Shown one piece after another: positions 50,381 through 60,277 of a stretch of DNA of 64,000 nucleotides. Numbering within the stretch: the stretch's first letter is position 1; each line of letters begins with the position of its first letter. Location of the stretch: positions 558,001 through 622,000 of the forward strand of contig NZ_BAABHJ010000005.1 in NCBI RefSeq assembly GCF_039542035.1, written 5' to 3'. The notes beneath the pieces are model-generated. The model saw only the letters and a list, made by a program, of their open reading frames with translations, did no database searches and was not told where the DNA came from. Position numbers and translations under genes: made by a program. This stretch comes from Actinoallomurus liliacearum (GTDB lineage Bacteria; Actinomycetota; Actinomycetes; Streptosporangiales; Streptosporangiaceae).

Positions 50381-51723
50381 ACGCCACCCACGTCCTCGCC
50401 GAGGGCGCCACGCTGAACAGCTTCGGGCACGACCCGTGGTGGATCATCGTGCTCAAGGCGCTGGTGATCTTCGTGTTCCTGCTGCTGACGGTGCTCATCA
50501 CCGTCTGGGCGGAACGCCGGATCATCGGCCGGATGCAGCTGCGTCCGGGTCCGAACCGCGCCGGCCCCTTCGGCATCCTGCAGGCGCTGTTCGACGGCAT
50601 CAAGGGCGCGCTGAAGGAGGACATCGTCCCGCGCGGCGTGGACAAGGTCGTCTTCTTCCTCGCGCCGATCCTCGCCGCCGCGCCCGCGATGGTGTCGTTC
50701 TCGATCATCCCGTGGGGCGGGGTCGTCTCGATCGCCGGCCACAAGACGCCGCTGCAGCTCGCGGACCTGCCGGTCGCGGTGCTGCTGCCGCTGGCGATGG
50801 CCTCGATCGGCGTGTACGGCTTCGTGCTCGCCGGCTGGTCGTCCATGTCGCCGTACGCGCTGCTCGGCGGTCTGCGCTCCAGCGCTCAGGTGATCTCGTA
50901 CGAGATCGCGATGGGTCTGTCGTTCGTGGCGGTGTTCCTGTTCGCCGGGACGCTGTCCACCTCGGAGATCGTCGCGGCGCAGGCGCACGGCACCGCGTTC
51001 AAGGTCGCCGGGATCACGTTCCACACGCCGTCCTGGTACGCGATCCTGCTGCTGCCGTCGTTCGTCATCTACATCTTCACGATGATGGGGGAGTCCGGCC
51101 GTATCCCGTTCGACCTGCCCGAGGGCGAGGGCGAGCTGGTCGCCGGCTACCACACCGAGTACTCGTCGCTGAAGTTCATGATGTTCTACCTCGCCGAGTA
51201 CGTGAACATGACGACGCTGTCGGCGCTGTGCACGACGCTGTTCCTCGGCGGCTACCGCGCGCCGTGGCCGATCACCTGGTTCTGGTCCGGGGCCAACTCC
51301 GGCTGGTGGCCGATCCTGTGGTTCCTGATCAAGATCTGGATGTTCACCTTCTTCTTCATCTGGCTGCGCGCGGCCCTGCCGCGGGTCCGCTACGACCAGC
51401 TGATGAAGCTGGGCTGGAAGGTCCTCATCCCGGTCTCGCTCGGCTGGATCCTGTTCGTGTCGGTGGTGCGGGCCCTGCGCAACGAGCACCACGACGTCGG
51501 TCCGATCATGATCGTCGCCGCCGTCATCGTCCTCCTCCTGCTCATCGGGTCGTTCCTGTGGGAGCGGGTCGCGGCGAGCGAGGCGCAGCCGGAGGAGGCG
51601 GAGGCCGCGGCCGAGCACGACCCGATGGCGGGCGGCTTCCCGGTGCCGCCGCTCGACGCGCCGCACTACCACGGCGTCGGCAACGGCCGTGCGCCCAACT
51701 CCGCGGAGGCCACCCGTGCTTGA
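50377..51723 (+). CDS. nuoH: NADH-quinone oxidoreductase subunit H
   Basis: 448 aa, eight or nine membrane helices, closing the quinone channel. AERRIIGRMQLRPGPNRAGPFG and ESGRIPFDLPEGEGELVAGYHTEYSS are the signature loops. The C-terminal 60 residues are an acidic tail. Start overlaps nuoG; its stop overlaps the nuoI start by 8 bases. Confidence 0.98.
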   Translation: MNATHVLAEGATLNSFGHDPWWIIVLKALVIFVFLLLTVLITVWAERRIIGRMQLRPGPNRAGPFGILQALFDGIKGALKEDIVPRGVDKVVFFLAPILAAAPAMVSFSIIPWGGVVSIAGHKTPLQLADLPVAVLLPLAMASIGVYGFVLAGWSSMSPYALLGGLRSSAQVISYEIAMGLSFVAVFLFAGTLSTSEIVAAQAHGTAFKVAGITFHTPSWYAILLLPSFVIYIFTMMGESGRIPFDLPEGEGELVAGYHTEYSSLKFMMFYLAEYVNMTTLSALCTTLFLGGYRAPWPITWFWSGANSGWWPILWFLIKIWMFTFFFIWLRAALPRVRYDQLMKLGWKVLIPVSLGWILFVSVVRALRNEHHDVGPIMIVAAVIVLLLLIGSFLWERVAASEAQPEEAEAAAEHDPMAGGFPVPPLDAPHYHGVGNGRAPNSAEATRA

Positions 51724-52243
51724 TTTCCTGAACCCGATCAAGGGGTTCGGCGTCGCGTTCCACCAGATGCTCAGTAAGACCGAGGTGGTGGAGTACCCCG
51801 AGGTCAAGAAGCCGACGGCACCGCGCTTCCACGGCCGGCACCAGCTCAACCGCTGGCCCGACGGCCTGGAGAAGTGCGTCGGCTGCGAGCTGTGCGCATG
51901 GGCGTGTCCCGCCGACGCGATCTACGTCGAGGGCGCCGACAACACCGAGGAGGAGCGGTTCTCCCCGGGTGAGCGGTACGGCCGCGTCTACCAGATCAAC
52001 TACCTGCGGTGCATCCTCTGTGGGTTGTGCATCGAGGCGTGCCCGACCCGGGCGCTCACGATGACCAATGAGTACGAACTCGCCGACGTCAGCCGCGAGA
52101 GCCTCATCTACACCAAGGAGATGCTGCTCGCGCCGCTCACCGAGGCCATGGAGGCCCCGCCGCACCAGATGCGTCTCGGCGAGACCGAGGAGGACTACTA
52201 CCGCCTCGGCGCCAAGAGCGATTCCAAGGACGGTGCCAAATGA
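51716..52243 (+). CDS. nuoI: NADH-quinone oxidoreductase subunit I
   Basis: 175 aa from GTG 51716. Two [4Fe-4S] ferredoxin motifs for clusters N6a/N6b: C54, C57, C60, C64 (CVGCELCAWAC) and C99, C102, C105, C109 (CILCGLCIEAC). Connects the hydrophilic chain to NuoB. The start is inside the nuoH end; ATGA with nuoJ. Confidence 0.97.
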   Translation: MLDFLNPIKGFGVAFHQMLSKTEVVEYPEVKKPTAPRFHGRHQLNRWPDGLEKCVGCELCAWACPADAIYVEGADNTEEERFSPGERYGRVYQINYLRCILCGLCIEACPTRALTMTNEYELADVSRESLIYTKEMLLAPLTEAMEAPPHQMRLGETEEDYYRLGAKSDSKDGAK

Positions 52244-53070
52244 CCGGGGTAGTGGCCGCGGGCGCGCACCAGACCGGCGAGAGCGCGATCTTCTGGATCC
52301 TCGCGATCGTCTCGGTCGGGGCGGCCCTCGGCATGATCCTCACGCGGAAGGCCGTGCACTCGGCGCTGATGCTGGCGGCGGTGATGTTCTCGCTCGCGGT
52401 GCTGTACGCCGTGAATGAGGCGCCGTTCCTGGCGTTCGTGCAGGTGATCGTCTACACCGGCGCGGTGCTGATGCTGTTCCTGTTCGTCGTCATGATCATC
52501 GGGGTCAGCTCGACCGAGTCCCTGGTCGAGACGATCAAGGGCCAGCGCGTCGCCGCCGCGATCGTGGGCATCGCGTTCGCCGTCCTGCTGTTCGTCGGGT
52601 TCGGTCACGCGACGCTGCCGAGGACCGCGGGCCTGAAGGACGCGAACGCCAATGGCGGCAACGTCATGGGCCTGGCGCGGCTGATCTTCACCAAGTACGT
52701 CTTCGCGTTCGAGGTGACCAGCGCCCTGCTGATCACCGCGGCGCTGGGCGCGATGGTCCTCGCCCACCGCGAGCGGCTGCGTCCGAAGCCGACGCAGAAG
52801 CAGCTGTCGAAGGAGCGGATCAAGAGCGACCGCGTCTCGCCGCTGCCGCCGCCCGGCACGTACGCCCGCCACAACGCCGTCGACATGCCGGCCCTGTTGC
52901 CCGACGGCAGCATCTCGGAGCTGTCGGTCAGCCCGGTGATCGCCCGGCGCCGTACCGGCGAGCACGAGGACCTGCACGGCGCCTCGCCCGAGGTGGTCGC
53001 CCGTGAGGGGACCAAGACGGTCAAGGCCGTGATCGAGAAGCCGGTCGAGGTCGAGGAGGAGGAACAGTGA
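52240..53070 (+). CDS. nuoJ: NADH-quinone oxidoreductase subunit J
   Basis: 276 aa. Five membrane helices with the conserved AVLYAVNEAPFLAFVQVIVYTGAVLMLFLFVVMI (pi-bulge helix). A C-terminal cytoplasmic extension of about 90 residues, charged, is longer than in E. coli (184 aa) but usual for actinomycetes. GTGA overlap with nuoK. Confidence 0.97.
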   Translation: MTGVVAAGAHQTGESAIFWILAIVSVGAALGMILTRKAVHSALMLAAVMFSLAVLYAVNEAPFLAFVQVIVYTGAVLMLFLFVVMIIGVSSTESLVETIKGQRVAAAIVGIAFAVLLFVGFGHATLPRTAGLKDANANGGNVMGLARLIFTKYVFAFEVTSALLITAALGAMVLAHRERLRPKPTQKQLSKERIKSDRVSPLPPPGTYARHNAVDMPALLPDGSISELSVSPVIARRRTGEHEDLHGASPEVVAREGTKTVKAVIEKPVEVEEEEQ

Positions 53071-53363
53071 CGGGCCACTACCTGGTTCTGTCCGCCATCC
53101 TGTTCACGATCGGCGGGATCGGCGTGCTCATTCGCCGCAACGCCATCGTGGTCTTCATGTGCGTCGAGCTCATGCTCAACGCCACCAACCTGGCGTTCGT
53201 GAGCTTCGCCCGCATGCACGGCAGCCTCGACGGGCAGATCATCGCGTTCTTCGTGATGGTCGTGGCCGCGGCCGAGGTGGTCGTCGGACTGGCGATCATC
53301 ATGACGATCTTCCGGAGCAGGAAGTCCTCGTCGGTCGACGACGCGAACCTGCTGAAGTACTGA
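53067..53363 (+). CDS. nuoK: NADH-quinone oxidoreductase subunit K
   Basis: 98 aa, three helices; the membrane glutamates lie in CVELMLNATNLAF and AAAEVVVGLAI. MrpC-like link in the proton path. GTG start in the nuoJ stop; nuoL follows after 10 bases. Confidence 0.98.
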   Translation: MTGHYLVLSAILFTIGGIGVLIRRNAIVVFMCVELMLNATNLAFVSFARMHGSLDGQIIAFFVMVVAAAEVVVGLAIIMTIFRSRKSSSVDDANLLKY

Positions 53364-53373
53364 GGACATCCCG

Positions 53374-55314
53374 ATGACCACGATGAACGCTGTTCTTGCC
53401 GCCGGTGGGCCGGAACTCCACCCCCAGGCGGCCGAGGGCGTCCAGTCCGTCGCCTGGCTGCTGATCGCCCTGCCGCTGGCCGGCGCGGCGATCCTGCTGC
53501 TGAGCGGGCGCCGTACCGACAAGTGGGGCCACCTGCTGGGCACCGCGATGTCCCTGGGCGCCTTCGTCGTCGGCGTCCTCACCTTCTTCCAGATGCTGGG
53601 TCAGGACGCGGAGGGGCGCAGCCGTGTGGTGCACCTCTTCCACTTCATCTCGGCCGGCTCCCTGAAGGTCGACATGAACCTGCTGGTCGACCCGCTGTCG
53701 ATCAGCTTCGTTCTGTTGATCACCGGGGTCGGCTCGCTGATCCACATCTACTCGATCGGCTACATGGCGCACGACCCGGACCGGCGGCGCTTCTTCGCCT
53801 ACCTGAACCTCTTCGTGGCGGCGATGCTGCTGCTGGTGCTGGCCGACAACTACGTGGGCCTGTACATCGGCTGGGAGGGCGTGGGTCTCGCGTCGTACCT
53901 GCTGATCGGGTTCTGGCAGCACAAGCCGAGCGCGGCCACGGCGGCCAAGAAGGCGTTCATCGTCAACCGGGTCGGTGACTTCGGCCTGTCCGTCGCGATC
54001 ATGATCATGTTCGCGACCTTCGGCTCGCTGAGCTACCAGGACGTCTTCGGCCAGGCCTCGCAGGCGTCGCACAACACGATCACCGCGATCGGCCTGCTGC
54101 TCCTGCTCGGCGCGTGCGGTAAGTCCGCCCAGCTCCCGCTGCAGTCCTGGCTCCTGGACGCCATGGAGGGCCCGACCCCGGTGTCGGCGCTCATCCACGC
54201 GGCGACGATGGTCACCGCGGGCGTCTACCTCATCGTCCGCTCCCACGCGATCTTCGAGCTGTCGCCGGACGCGCGCCTGCTCGTCACGATCGTCGGCGTC
54301 GCCACGCTGCTCGCCGGTGCGATCATCGGTTGCGCCAAGGACGACATCAAGAAGGCCCTCGCCGGCTCGACGATGTCGCAGATCGGCTACATGGTGCTCG
54401 CCGCCGGCCTCGGCCGCCCCGGCTACGTCTTCGCGATCGCGCACCTCATCGCGCACGGCTTCTTCAAGGCCGGCATGTTCCTCGGCGCCGGTTCGGTCAT
54501 GCACGCCATGAACGACGACGTGAACATGCGCAAGTACGGTGGCCTGCGGAAGGTCATGCCGATCACGTTCGCGACGTTCGGCCTCGGCTACCTCGCCATC
54601 ATCGGGTTCCCCGGCCTGTCCGGCTGGTGGACCAAGGACGGCATCATCGACGCCGCCTTCGAGAAGGGCGGCACGTCCGGCCAGATCCTCGGCTGGCTCG
54701 CGCTGCTCGGCGCCGGCATCACCGCGTACTACATGTCCCGCGTGATGTTCATGACGTTCTTCGGCGAGCCGCGCTGGGACGAGGACGTGCACCCGCACGA
54801 GTCCCCGAAGGTCATGACCGTCCCGCTGATCCTGCTGGCGATCGGTTCGATCGCGGGCGGCGCCTTCCTCATCGCCGGCGACCGGTTCGCGAAGTTCCTC
54901 GCGCCCGTCGTGGGCGAGCCCGAGGAGGCGCACAAGCTGATCACGCCGTACACCGGGATCGTGTTCGCGCTCATGGTGGTCGGCATCGGCCTCGCGTACG
55001 TGCAGTACCTGCGCCGCCCGATCCCGCGGACCGCCCCGGCGGGCAACCCCGCCGTGACCTTCGCCCGCAAGGACCTGTACGGCGACGCGCTGAACGAGTC
55101 GCTGCTCATGCGGCCCGGTCAGTGGCTGACCCGCCTCACGGTCTACTTCGACAACCGCGGCGTCGACGGCCTCGTCAACGGCCTCGCCGCGTTGATCGGA
55201 GGGACCTCCGGCCGGGTCCGGCGCGTGCAGACCGGTTTCGTCCGCTCGTACGCACTGTCCATGTTCGTCGGCGCCGCGCTGGTCGTCGGTGCCCTGTTCC
55301 TGGTGAGGATCTAG
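53374..55314 (+). CDS. nuoL: NADH-quinone oxidoreductase subunit L
   Basis: 646 aa antiporter-like subunit, about 16 helices with the long lateral helix at the C-terminus. GWEGVGLASYLLIGFW, WLLDAMEGPTPVSALIHAATMVTAGVYL (catalytic Lys/Glu neighbourhood) and LAGSTMSQIGYM are conserved. Distal proton pump. 40-base gap to nuoM. Confidence 0.98.
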   Translation: MTTMNAVLAAGGPELHPQAAEGVQSVAWLLIALPLAGAAILLLSGRRTDKWGHLLGTAMSLGAFVVGVLTFFQMLGQDAEGRSRVVHLFHFISAGSLKVDMNLLVDPLSISFVLLITGVGSLIHIYSIGYMAHDPDRRRFFAYLNLFVAAMLLLVLADNYVGLYIGWEGVGLASYLLIGFWQHKPSAATAAKKAFIVNRVGDFGLSVAIMIMFATFGSLSYQDVFGQASQASHNTITAIGLLLLLGACGKSAQLPLQSWLLDAMEGPTPVSALIHAATMVTAGVYLIVRSHAIFELSPDARLLVTIVGVATLLAGAIIGCAKDDIKKALAGSTMSQIGYMVLAAGLGRPGYVFAIAHLIAHGFFKAGMFLGAGSVMHAMNDDVNMRKYGGLRKVMPITFATFGLGYLAIIGFPGLSGWWTKDGIIDAAFEKGGTSGQILGWLALLGAGITAYYMSRVMFMTFFGEPRWDEDVHPHESPKVMTVPLILLAIGSIAGGAFLIAGDRFAKFLAPVVGEPEEAHKLITPYTGIVFALMVVGIGLAYVQYLRRPIPRTAPAGNPAVTFARKDLYGDALNESLLMRPGQWLTRLTVYFDNRGVDGLVNGLAALIGGTSGRVRRVQTGFVRSYALSMFVGAALVVGALFLVRI

Positions 55315-55354
55315 TGGTCGCCACGACTTCCCTGCCGCACCGGAAGGTGGCCTC

Positions 55355-56890
55355 ATGCTGACCGCCCTCATCGCGATCCCGGCCGTGGGCGCACTGCTCG
55401 TCGCGCTGCTGCCGAAGGGCCGTGACGCGCTGGCCAAGCAGGTCGCGCTCGGCATCACGCTCGTCGTGGCGGTGCTGTCCATCGTCATGGCGGTGCAGTT
55501 CAAGACGGACGGCGCGCGCTTCCAGTTCACCGAGAAGTACTGGTGGATCAAGCAGTTCGGCGTGCACTACGCGGTCGGCGTCGACGGCGTCGCCCTCGTG
55601 CTGATCCTGCTGTCGACGATCCTCGTCCCGCTGGTCGTGCTGGCCTCCTGGAACGACGCGGACCGCTCGGGCGGGGTCGACGCCCCGCCGAAGCGCTCGG
55701 TGAAGACCTACTTCGCGCTGCTGCTGGCGCTCGAGGCGATGATGGTCGGCGTCTTCGCGGCGACCGACGTCTTCCTCTTCTACGTCTTCTTCGAGGCGAT
55801 GCTGATCCCGGTGTACTTCATCATCGGGTCCTACGGCGGGCCGCAGCGCTCGTACGCCGCGGTGAAGTTCCTGCTGTACTCGCTGTTCGGCGGCCTGCTG
55901 ATGCTCGCCGCGGTGATCGGCCTGTACGTCGTGTCGGCGAACGCGGGCCACGGCACCTTCCTGTTCGACGAGCTGCGCAACCTGCACATCGCGCCGACCA
56001 CCGCCAAGTGGCTGTTCCTCGGCTTCTTCATCGCCTTCGCGATCAAGGCGCCGCTGGTGCCGTTCCACACCTGGCTGCCGGACGCCGCGGGCCAGGCCCC
56101 GGCCGGCGCCGCCGTGCTGATCGTCGGCGTGCTGGACAAGGTCGGCACGTTCGGGATGCTGCGGTTCTGCCTGGAGCTGTTCCCGGGCGCCTCGAAGTGG
56201 TTCACGCCGGTGGTGCTGACGCTGTCGGTGATCGGCATCGTGTACGGCGCGGTCCTCGCGATCGGCCAGGTCGACATCAAGCGCCTGATCGCCTACACGT
56301 CGGTGTCCCACTTCGGCTTCATCACGCTGGGCATCTTCGCGATGACCTCGTCGGGTCAGAGCGGCGCGACGCTGTACATGGTCAACCACGGGTTCTCGAC
56401 CGGTGCGCTGTTCCTGCTCGCCGGGTTCATGATCTCCCGTCGCGGGTCGGCGCGCATCGACGCGTACGGCGGCGTGCAGAAGGTCGCCCCGCTGCTGGCC
56501 GGCACCTTCCTCGTCGCGGGCCTGTCCGGTCTGTCGCTGCCGGGTCTGTCGAGCTTCGTCTCGGAGTTCATGGTCCTGGTCGGCACGTTCTCCCGCTACA
56601 AGGTGCCCGCGGTCATCGCGACGGTCGGCATCATCCTCGCCGCGATCTACATCCTGTGGATGTACCAGCGGACGATGAACGGCCCGACCGCCGAGGCGGT
56701 CAAGGGCATGAGCGACCTGTCCAAGCGTGAGCTGATCGTGGTGGCGCCGATCGTCGCGATCATCGTCGCGCTCGGCTTCTACCCGAAGCCGGTGCTGGAC
56801 GTCATCAACCCGTCGGTCAAGCAGACCCTGGTCCAGGTCCACAAGCAGGACCCGAAGCCGACGGTCGCCGAGAAGGGAAGCCACCAGTGA
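55355..56890 (+). CDS. nuoM: NADH-quinone oxidoreductase subunit M
   Basis: 511 aa antiporter-like subunit. FEAMLIPVYFIIG, PFHTWLPDAAGQAPAGAAVLIVGVLDKVGTFG, LIAYTSVSHFGFITLG and LPGLSSFVSEFMVL are family marks. GTGA overlap with nuoN. Confidence 0.98.
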   Translation: MLTALIAIPAVGALLVALLPKGRDALAKQVALGITLVVAVLSIVMAVQFKTDGARFQFTEKYWWIKQFGVHYAVGVDGVALVLILLSTILVPLVVLASWNDADRSGGVDAPPKRSVKTYFALLLALEAMMVGVFAATDVFLFYVFFEAMLIPVYFIIGSYGGPQRSYAAVKFLLYSLFGGLLMLAAVIGLYVVSANAGHGTFLFDELRNLHIAPTTAKWLFLGFFIAFAIKAPLVPFHTWLPDAAGQAPAGAAVLIVGVLDKVGTFGMLRFCLELFPGASKWFTPVVLTLSVIGIVYGAVLAIGQVDIKRLIAYTSVSHFGFITLGIFAMTSSGQSGATLYMVNHGFSTGALFLLAGFMISRRGSARIDAYGGVQKVAPLLAGTFLVAGLSGLSLPGLSSFVSEFMVLVGTFSRYKVPAVIATVGIILAAIYILWMYQRTMNGPTAEAVKGMSDLSKRELIVVAPIVAIIVALGFYPKPVLDVINPSVKQTLVQVHKQDPKPTVAEKGSHQ

Positions 56891-58449
56891 CACCCGTCTA
56901 CATGGCGGCGGGGGACATCCCGACCCCCCACATCGAGTACGGGCGGCTCGCTCCGACCCTGATCGTGCTCGGCGCGGCGTGCCTCGGTGTGCTCGTCGAG
57001 GCCCTCGCGCCGCGTACGCAGCGGTACGGGCTGCAGGTGCTGGTCTCGGTCGTCGGCCTGGTCGGAGCGTTCGCCTGGACGATCGCGCTCGCCCTCGGCG
57101 ACCAGCCGCACCACGTCGCCGCGATGGGCGCGATCGGCGTCGACGGACCGACCCTGTTCATCCAGGGCACGATCCTCGTCCTCGCCCTGATGTCGATGCT
57201 GCTGATCGCCGAGCGGACGCACGAGGACAGCCCGTTCACGGCGCAGGCCTCCACGGTCCCCGGCAGCCCGGAGGAGCGCGAGAGCCTTGTCGCGGGCCTC
57301 GTGCAGACCGAGGTCTTCCCGCTGGTGCTGTTCGCGGTCGGCGGCATGCTGATCTTCCCGGCCGCCAACGACCTGCTGACGATGTTCGTGGCCCTGGAGG
57401 TCCTGTCGCTGCCGCTGTACCTGCTGTGCGGTCTGGCGCGGCGCCGTCGCCTGCTGTCGCAGGAGGCCGCGGTCAAGTACTTCCTGCTCGGCGCGTTCTC
57501 CTCGGCGTTCTTCCTCTACGGCACCGCGCTGCTGTACGGCTTCGCCGGCTCGGTGCGGCTGTCGGACATCGCGGCGGCGATCAGCAAGCAGGGCGGCACC
57601 GAGCCGCTGCTGCTCGCGGGCGTCGCGCTGCTCGCGGTCGGCCTGCTGTTCAAGATGGGCGCCGCGCCGTTCCAGGCGTGGAAGCCGGACGTGTACCAGG
57701 GTGCTCCGACGGCGATCACCGCGCTGATGGCCTCCTGCACCCTGGTCGCCGCGGTCGGCGGTGTGCTGCGGGTCTTCTACGTCGGCCTGGAGACGCTGCG
57801 CTGGGACTGGCGGCCGATGATGTGGGCCGTCGCGATCCTCACCATGCTGGTCGGCGCGATCGTCGCGATCACGCAGACCGACGTGAAGCGCATGCTGGCG
57901 TACTCCTCCATCGCGCACGGCGGATTCCTGCTCACGGGCGTCATCGCCACCAACAAGGCGGGCCTGTCCAGCACGCTGTTCTACCTCGCGGCGTACGGCT
58001 TCACCACCGTCGGGGCGTTCGCGGTCATCACGATGGTCCGGGACGCGGGCGGCGAGGCCGGGCACCTGTCTCGCTGGGCGGGCCTGGGCAAGCGTCAGCC
58101 GCTCGTCGCCGGAACGTTCGCCTTCTTCCTGCTGGCGTTCGCCGGTATCCCACTGACCAGCGGGTTCACCGGGAAGTTCGCGGTCTTCCAGGCCGCGATG
58201 GCCGGCGGCGCGATGCCGCTGGTGATCGTCGGTGTGGTGTCCTCCGCCATCGCCGCGTTCTTCTACGTCCGGGTCATCGTGCTGATGTTCTTCAGCGAGC
58301 CGCTGGCGGACGGGCCGAGTGTGGCCTTCAGCCCGACCACCGCGACGGCGGTCGCAGTTGGGGCGTTCGTTACCCTGGTCCTCGGCGTGATTCCCGGCCC
58401 CGCGCTGCACCTGGCGCAGTCGGCCGCAAATCAGCTGTTCGTCCGCTGA
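56887..58449 (+). CDS. nuoN: NADH-quinone oxidoreductase subunit N
   Basis: 520 aa antiporter-like subunit, 14 helices. ALEVLSLPLYLLCGLARRRRLLSQEAAVKYFLLGAFSSAFFLYG, PFQAWKPDVYQGAPTAITALMA and MLAYSSIAHGGFLL are conserved. Last nuo gene; the prenyl synthase starts 16 bases later. Confidence 0.98.
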   Translation: MTPVYMAAGDIPTPHIEYGRLAPTLIVLGAACLGVLVEALAPRTQRYGLQVLVSVVGLVGAFAWTIALALGDQPHHVAAMGAIGVDGPTLFIQGTILVLALMSMLLIAERTHEDSPFTAQASTVPGSPEERESLVAGLVQTEVFPLVLFAVGGMLIFPAANDLLTMFVALEVLSLPLYLLCGLARRRRLLSQEAAVKYFLLGAFSSAFFLYGTALLYGFAGSVRLSDIAAAISKQGGTEPLLLAGVALLAVGLLFKMGAAPFQAWKPDVYQGAPTAITALMASCTLVAAVGGVLRVFYVGLETLRWDWRPMMWAVAILTMLVGAIVAITQTDVKRMLAYSSIAHGGFLLTGVIATNKAGLSSTLFYLAAYGFTTVGAFAVITMVRDAGGEAGHLSRWAGLGKRQPLVAGTFAFFLLAFAGIPLTSGFTGKFAVFQAAMAGGAMPLVIVGVVSSAIAAFFYVRVIVLMFFSEPLADGPSVAFSPTTATAVAVGAFVTLVLGVIPGPALHLAQSAANQLFVR

Positions 58450-58465
58450 AACTGGGGAGAAGTCT

Positions 58466-59461
58466 GTGAGTAGTGCCCTTCTGGGCCTTCCGGCCGTCGA
58501 TGACACACTCGCAGCAGGCATCCAGGAGAGACTGGCCGAGGTCGAGGAGGCGCTGCGGGACGCGGTGCAGAGCGACTACGCACTGATCACCGACGCCTCG
58601 CGGCACCTCACCGACGCGGGCGGCAAGCGGTTCCGGCCGATGCTGGTGCTGCTGGCCGCGCAGTTCGGCGACCCGGCCGCGCCCGGGGTCATCCCGGTCG
58701 CGGTCGTGGTGGAGCTGACCCACCTGGCGACGCTCTACCACGACGACGTGATGGACGAGGCCGTGATGCGCCGCGGCCAAGCCTCGGCCAACAACCGGTG
58801 GAACAACACCATCGCGATCCTCACCGGCGACTACCTGTTCGCCCGCGCCTCGGACATCCTCGCCGACCTCGGGCCGGAGGCGGTGCGCATCCAGGCGCGG
58901 ACGTTCGCCCGGCTCGTGCGCGGGCAGATCCTGGAGACCGCCGGCCCCGCCGCCGGCACCGATCAGCTCGACCACTACATCGAGGTCATGGCGGGCAAGA
59001 CGGGCTCGCTGATCGCCGCGTCCGCGCAACTGGGCGCCCTGCTCGCGGGGGCCGGCCCGGAGATCGTCGAGACGCTCACCTCGGCCTGCGAGAAGATCGG
59101 CGTCGCGTTCCAGCTGTCCGACGACATCCTCGACATCGCCTCGGAGTCGGAGGAGTCGGGCAAGACGCCGGGCACCGACCTGCGCGAGGGCATCCGTACG
59201 CTGCCGGTGCTGCACGTGCTGCGCTCGGTTGCGGACGAGGACGCCCGGCTGCGCGAGCTGCTCGACTCCGACCTCACCGACGACGCGCGGCACGCGGAGG
59301 CCCTGACCCTGCTGCGCGCCCACCCGGCGATGGACCGGGCCCGCGCGGACCTGCGCCGGTGGGTCGACGAGGCCCGCGCCGAGCTGCTGACCCTGCCGGA
59401 CGTACCCGCGCGTGCGGCGTTCCTCTCCCTCTGCGACTTCGTCCTCACCCGCACCGCGTAG
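58466..59461 (+). CDS. Long-chain polyprenyl diphosphate synthase (menaquinone side chain)
   Basis: 331 aa from GTG 58466. Trans-prenyl synthase with the first Asp-rich motif HDDVMDEA and the second QLSDDILD; GGKRFRPMLVLL and the GKTGSLIA loop are typical. The residues before the first DDxxD are bulk-reduced (ELTHLATLYH), which allows long products (C40-C50). The homologue GrcC1 in mycobacteria is near menJ. It builds the menaquinone tail; adjacency to nuo supports this. Confidence 0.92.
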   Translation: MSSALLGLPAVDDTLAAGIQERLAEVEEALRDAVQSDYALITDASRHLTDAGGKRFRPMLVLLAAQFGDPAAPGVIPVAVVVELTHLATLYHDDVMDEAVMRRGQASANNRWNNTIAILTGDYLFARASDILADLGPEAVRIQARTFARLVRGQILETAGPAAGTDQLDHYIEVMAGKTGSLIAASAQLGALLAGAGPEIVETLTSACEKIGVAFQLSDDILDIASESEESGKTPGTDLREGIRTLPVLHVLRSVADEDARLRELLDSDLTDDARHAEALTLLRAHPAMDRARADLRRWVDEARAELLTLPDVPARAAFLSLCDFVLTRTA

Positions 59462-59511
59462 GCCGCCGAGCCACCGGCGGCGGTCACAGCGCTTCGGTCA
59501 TCATGACGCCG

Positions 59512-59540
59512 CCGCCGCCGCTCGCGCGCGACGGCGGCGG
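59512..59540. terminator. Stem-loop ending the nuo unit
   Basis: CCGCCGCCG (59512-59520) pairs with CGGCGGCGG (59532-59540) around an 11-base loop; a smaller GCCGCC/GGCGGC hairpin lies at 59463-59481. No T-run. Located between the prenyl synthase stop and the convergent gene at 59551. Confidence 0.5.
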
Positions 59541-59550
59541 ACGGCGCCCC

Positions 59551-60111
59551 TCAGCCGCGTCGGCGGCGGACGAGCAGCATGCCGGCGGTGCCGAGCAACA
59601 GCACCGCCATGCCCGCGATGATCGCCACGAACGGCAGCTTCGAGTCGTCATGACTCTGCGAGGCCGTGGGCGTTGCGCTGAGGCTGCTCACGGCCGGGTG
59701 CGGGGACGCGGTGTGCCGCTCCGCGGGCGGCGACGCGACCGGCACCGACGTGTGCGGGCCGGTCTTGCCGACCCTCTCCGTCACCACGACCTCGCCGTGG
59801 ACCGTACGGCCGGCTCCGCAGGACGCGACGATGGCGTACTTGCCCGGCGACAGGTCCTTCTTGATCCTCGGGTCGCCCTCGCCGGTGTCCGCCTTGCCGT
59901 ACAGGGCGACGTCGCGCGTGAACGCCAGGGACTTGGCGATGTGGGTCGTCGGCCCGACGCTGCAGTCGGGCACGGAGATGTGGATTCGCTGCCCGGGACG
60001 CGGTGAGTGCGGTGAGACGGCGATGCCGTCCGCGGCGGCGGGCGCGGCGCCCAGACCGGTCGCCGCTACGGCCACGACGGCGGCCGCGACGGCCTTGGGA
60101 ACTGGTCGCAC
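59551..60111 (-). CDS. Secreted, C-terminally anchored hypothetical protein
   Basis: 186 aa from GTG 60111 (GAGGAAG just before). Signal peptide residues 1-28 ending APAAADG, then an Ig-like extracellular domain with two cysteines (C50, C98), a Ser/Thr/Pro/His stalk (about 120-155), one membrane helix (161-181) and RRRRG. No sortase LPxTG is present. A surface protein of unknown role; the type is common in actinomycetes. Confidence 0.78.
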   Translation of the reverse strand: MRPVPKAVAAAVVAVAATGLGAAPAAADGIAVSPHSPRPGQRIHISVPDCSVGPTTHIAKSLAFTRDVALYGKADTGEGDPRIKKDLSPGKYAIVASCGAGRTVHGEVVVTERVGKTGPHTSVPVASPPAERHTASPHPAVSSLSATPTASQSHDDSKLPFVAIIAGMAVLLLGTAGMLLVRRRRG

Positions 60112-60277
60112 TGCTTCCTCCTCGGAGCCTGCCGGCTCTCGGGTCCATGTCCGGTCTGGGCCAAGTCCACTCCGGGACCTGCAAGTTACTGCATACCTTG
60201 ATCAAGCGTGGAGATGTTAGGGCTACGCTATGGGTTCGCTTTGCCGGTGTTAGCAATTGTGATGGACGGGGTGACTG

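Noticed and set aside
53299..55551. 750-codon minus-strand frame opposite nuoL
   Set aside because: Composition is that of an antisense shadow (Arg/Glu/Asp/His) and nuoL is unmistakable on the other strand.
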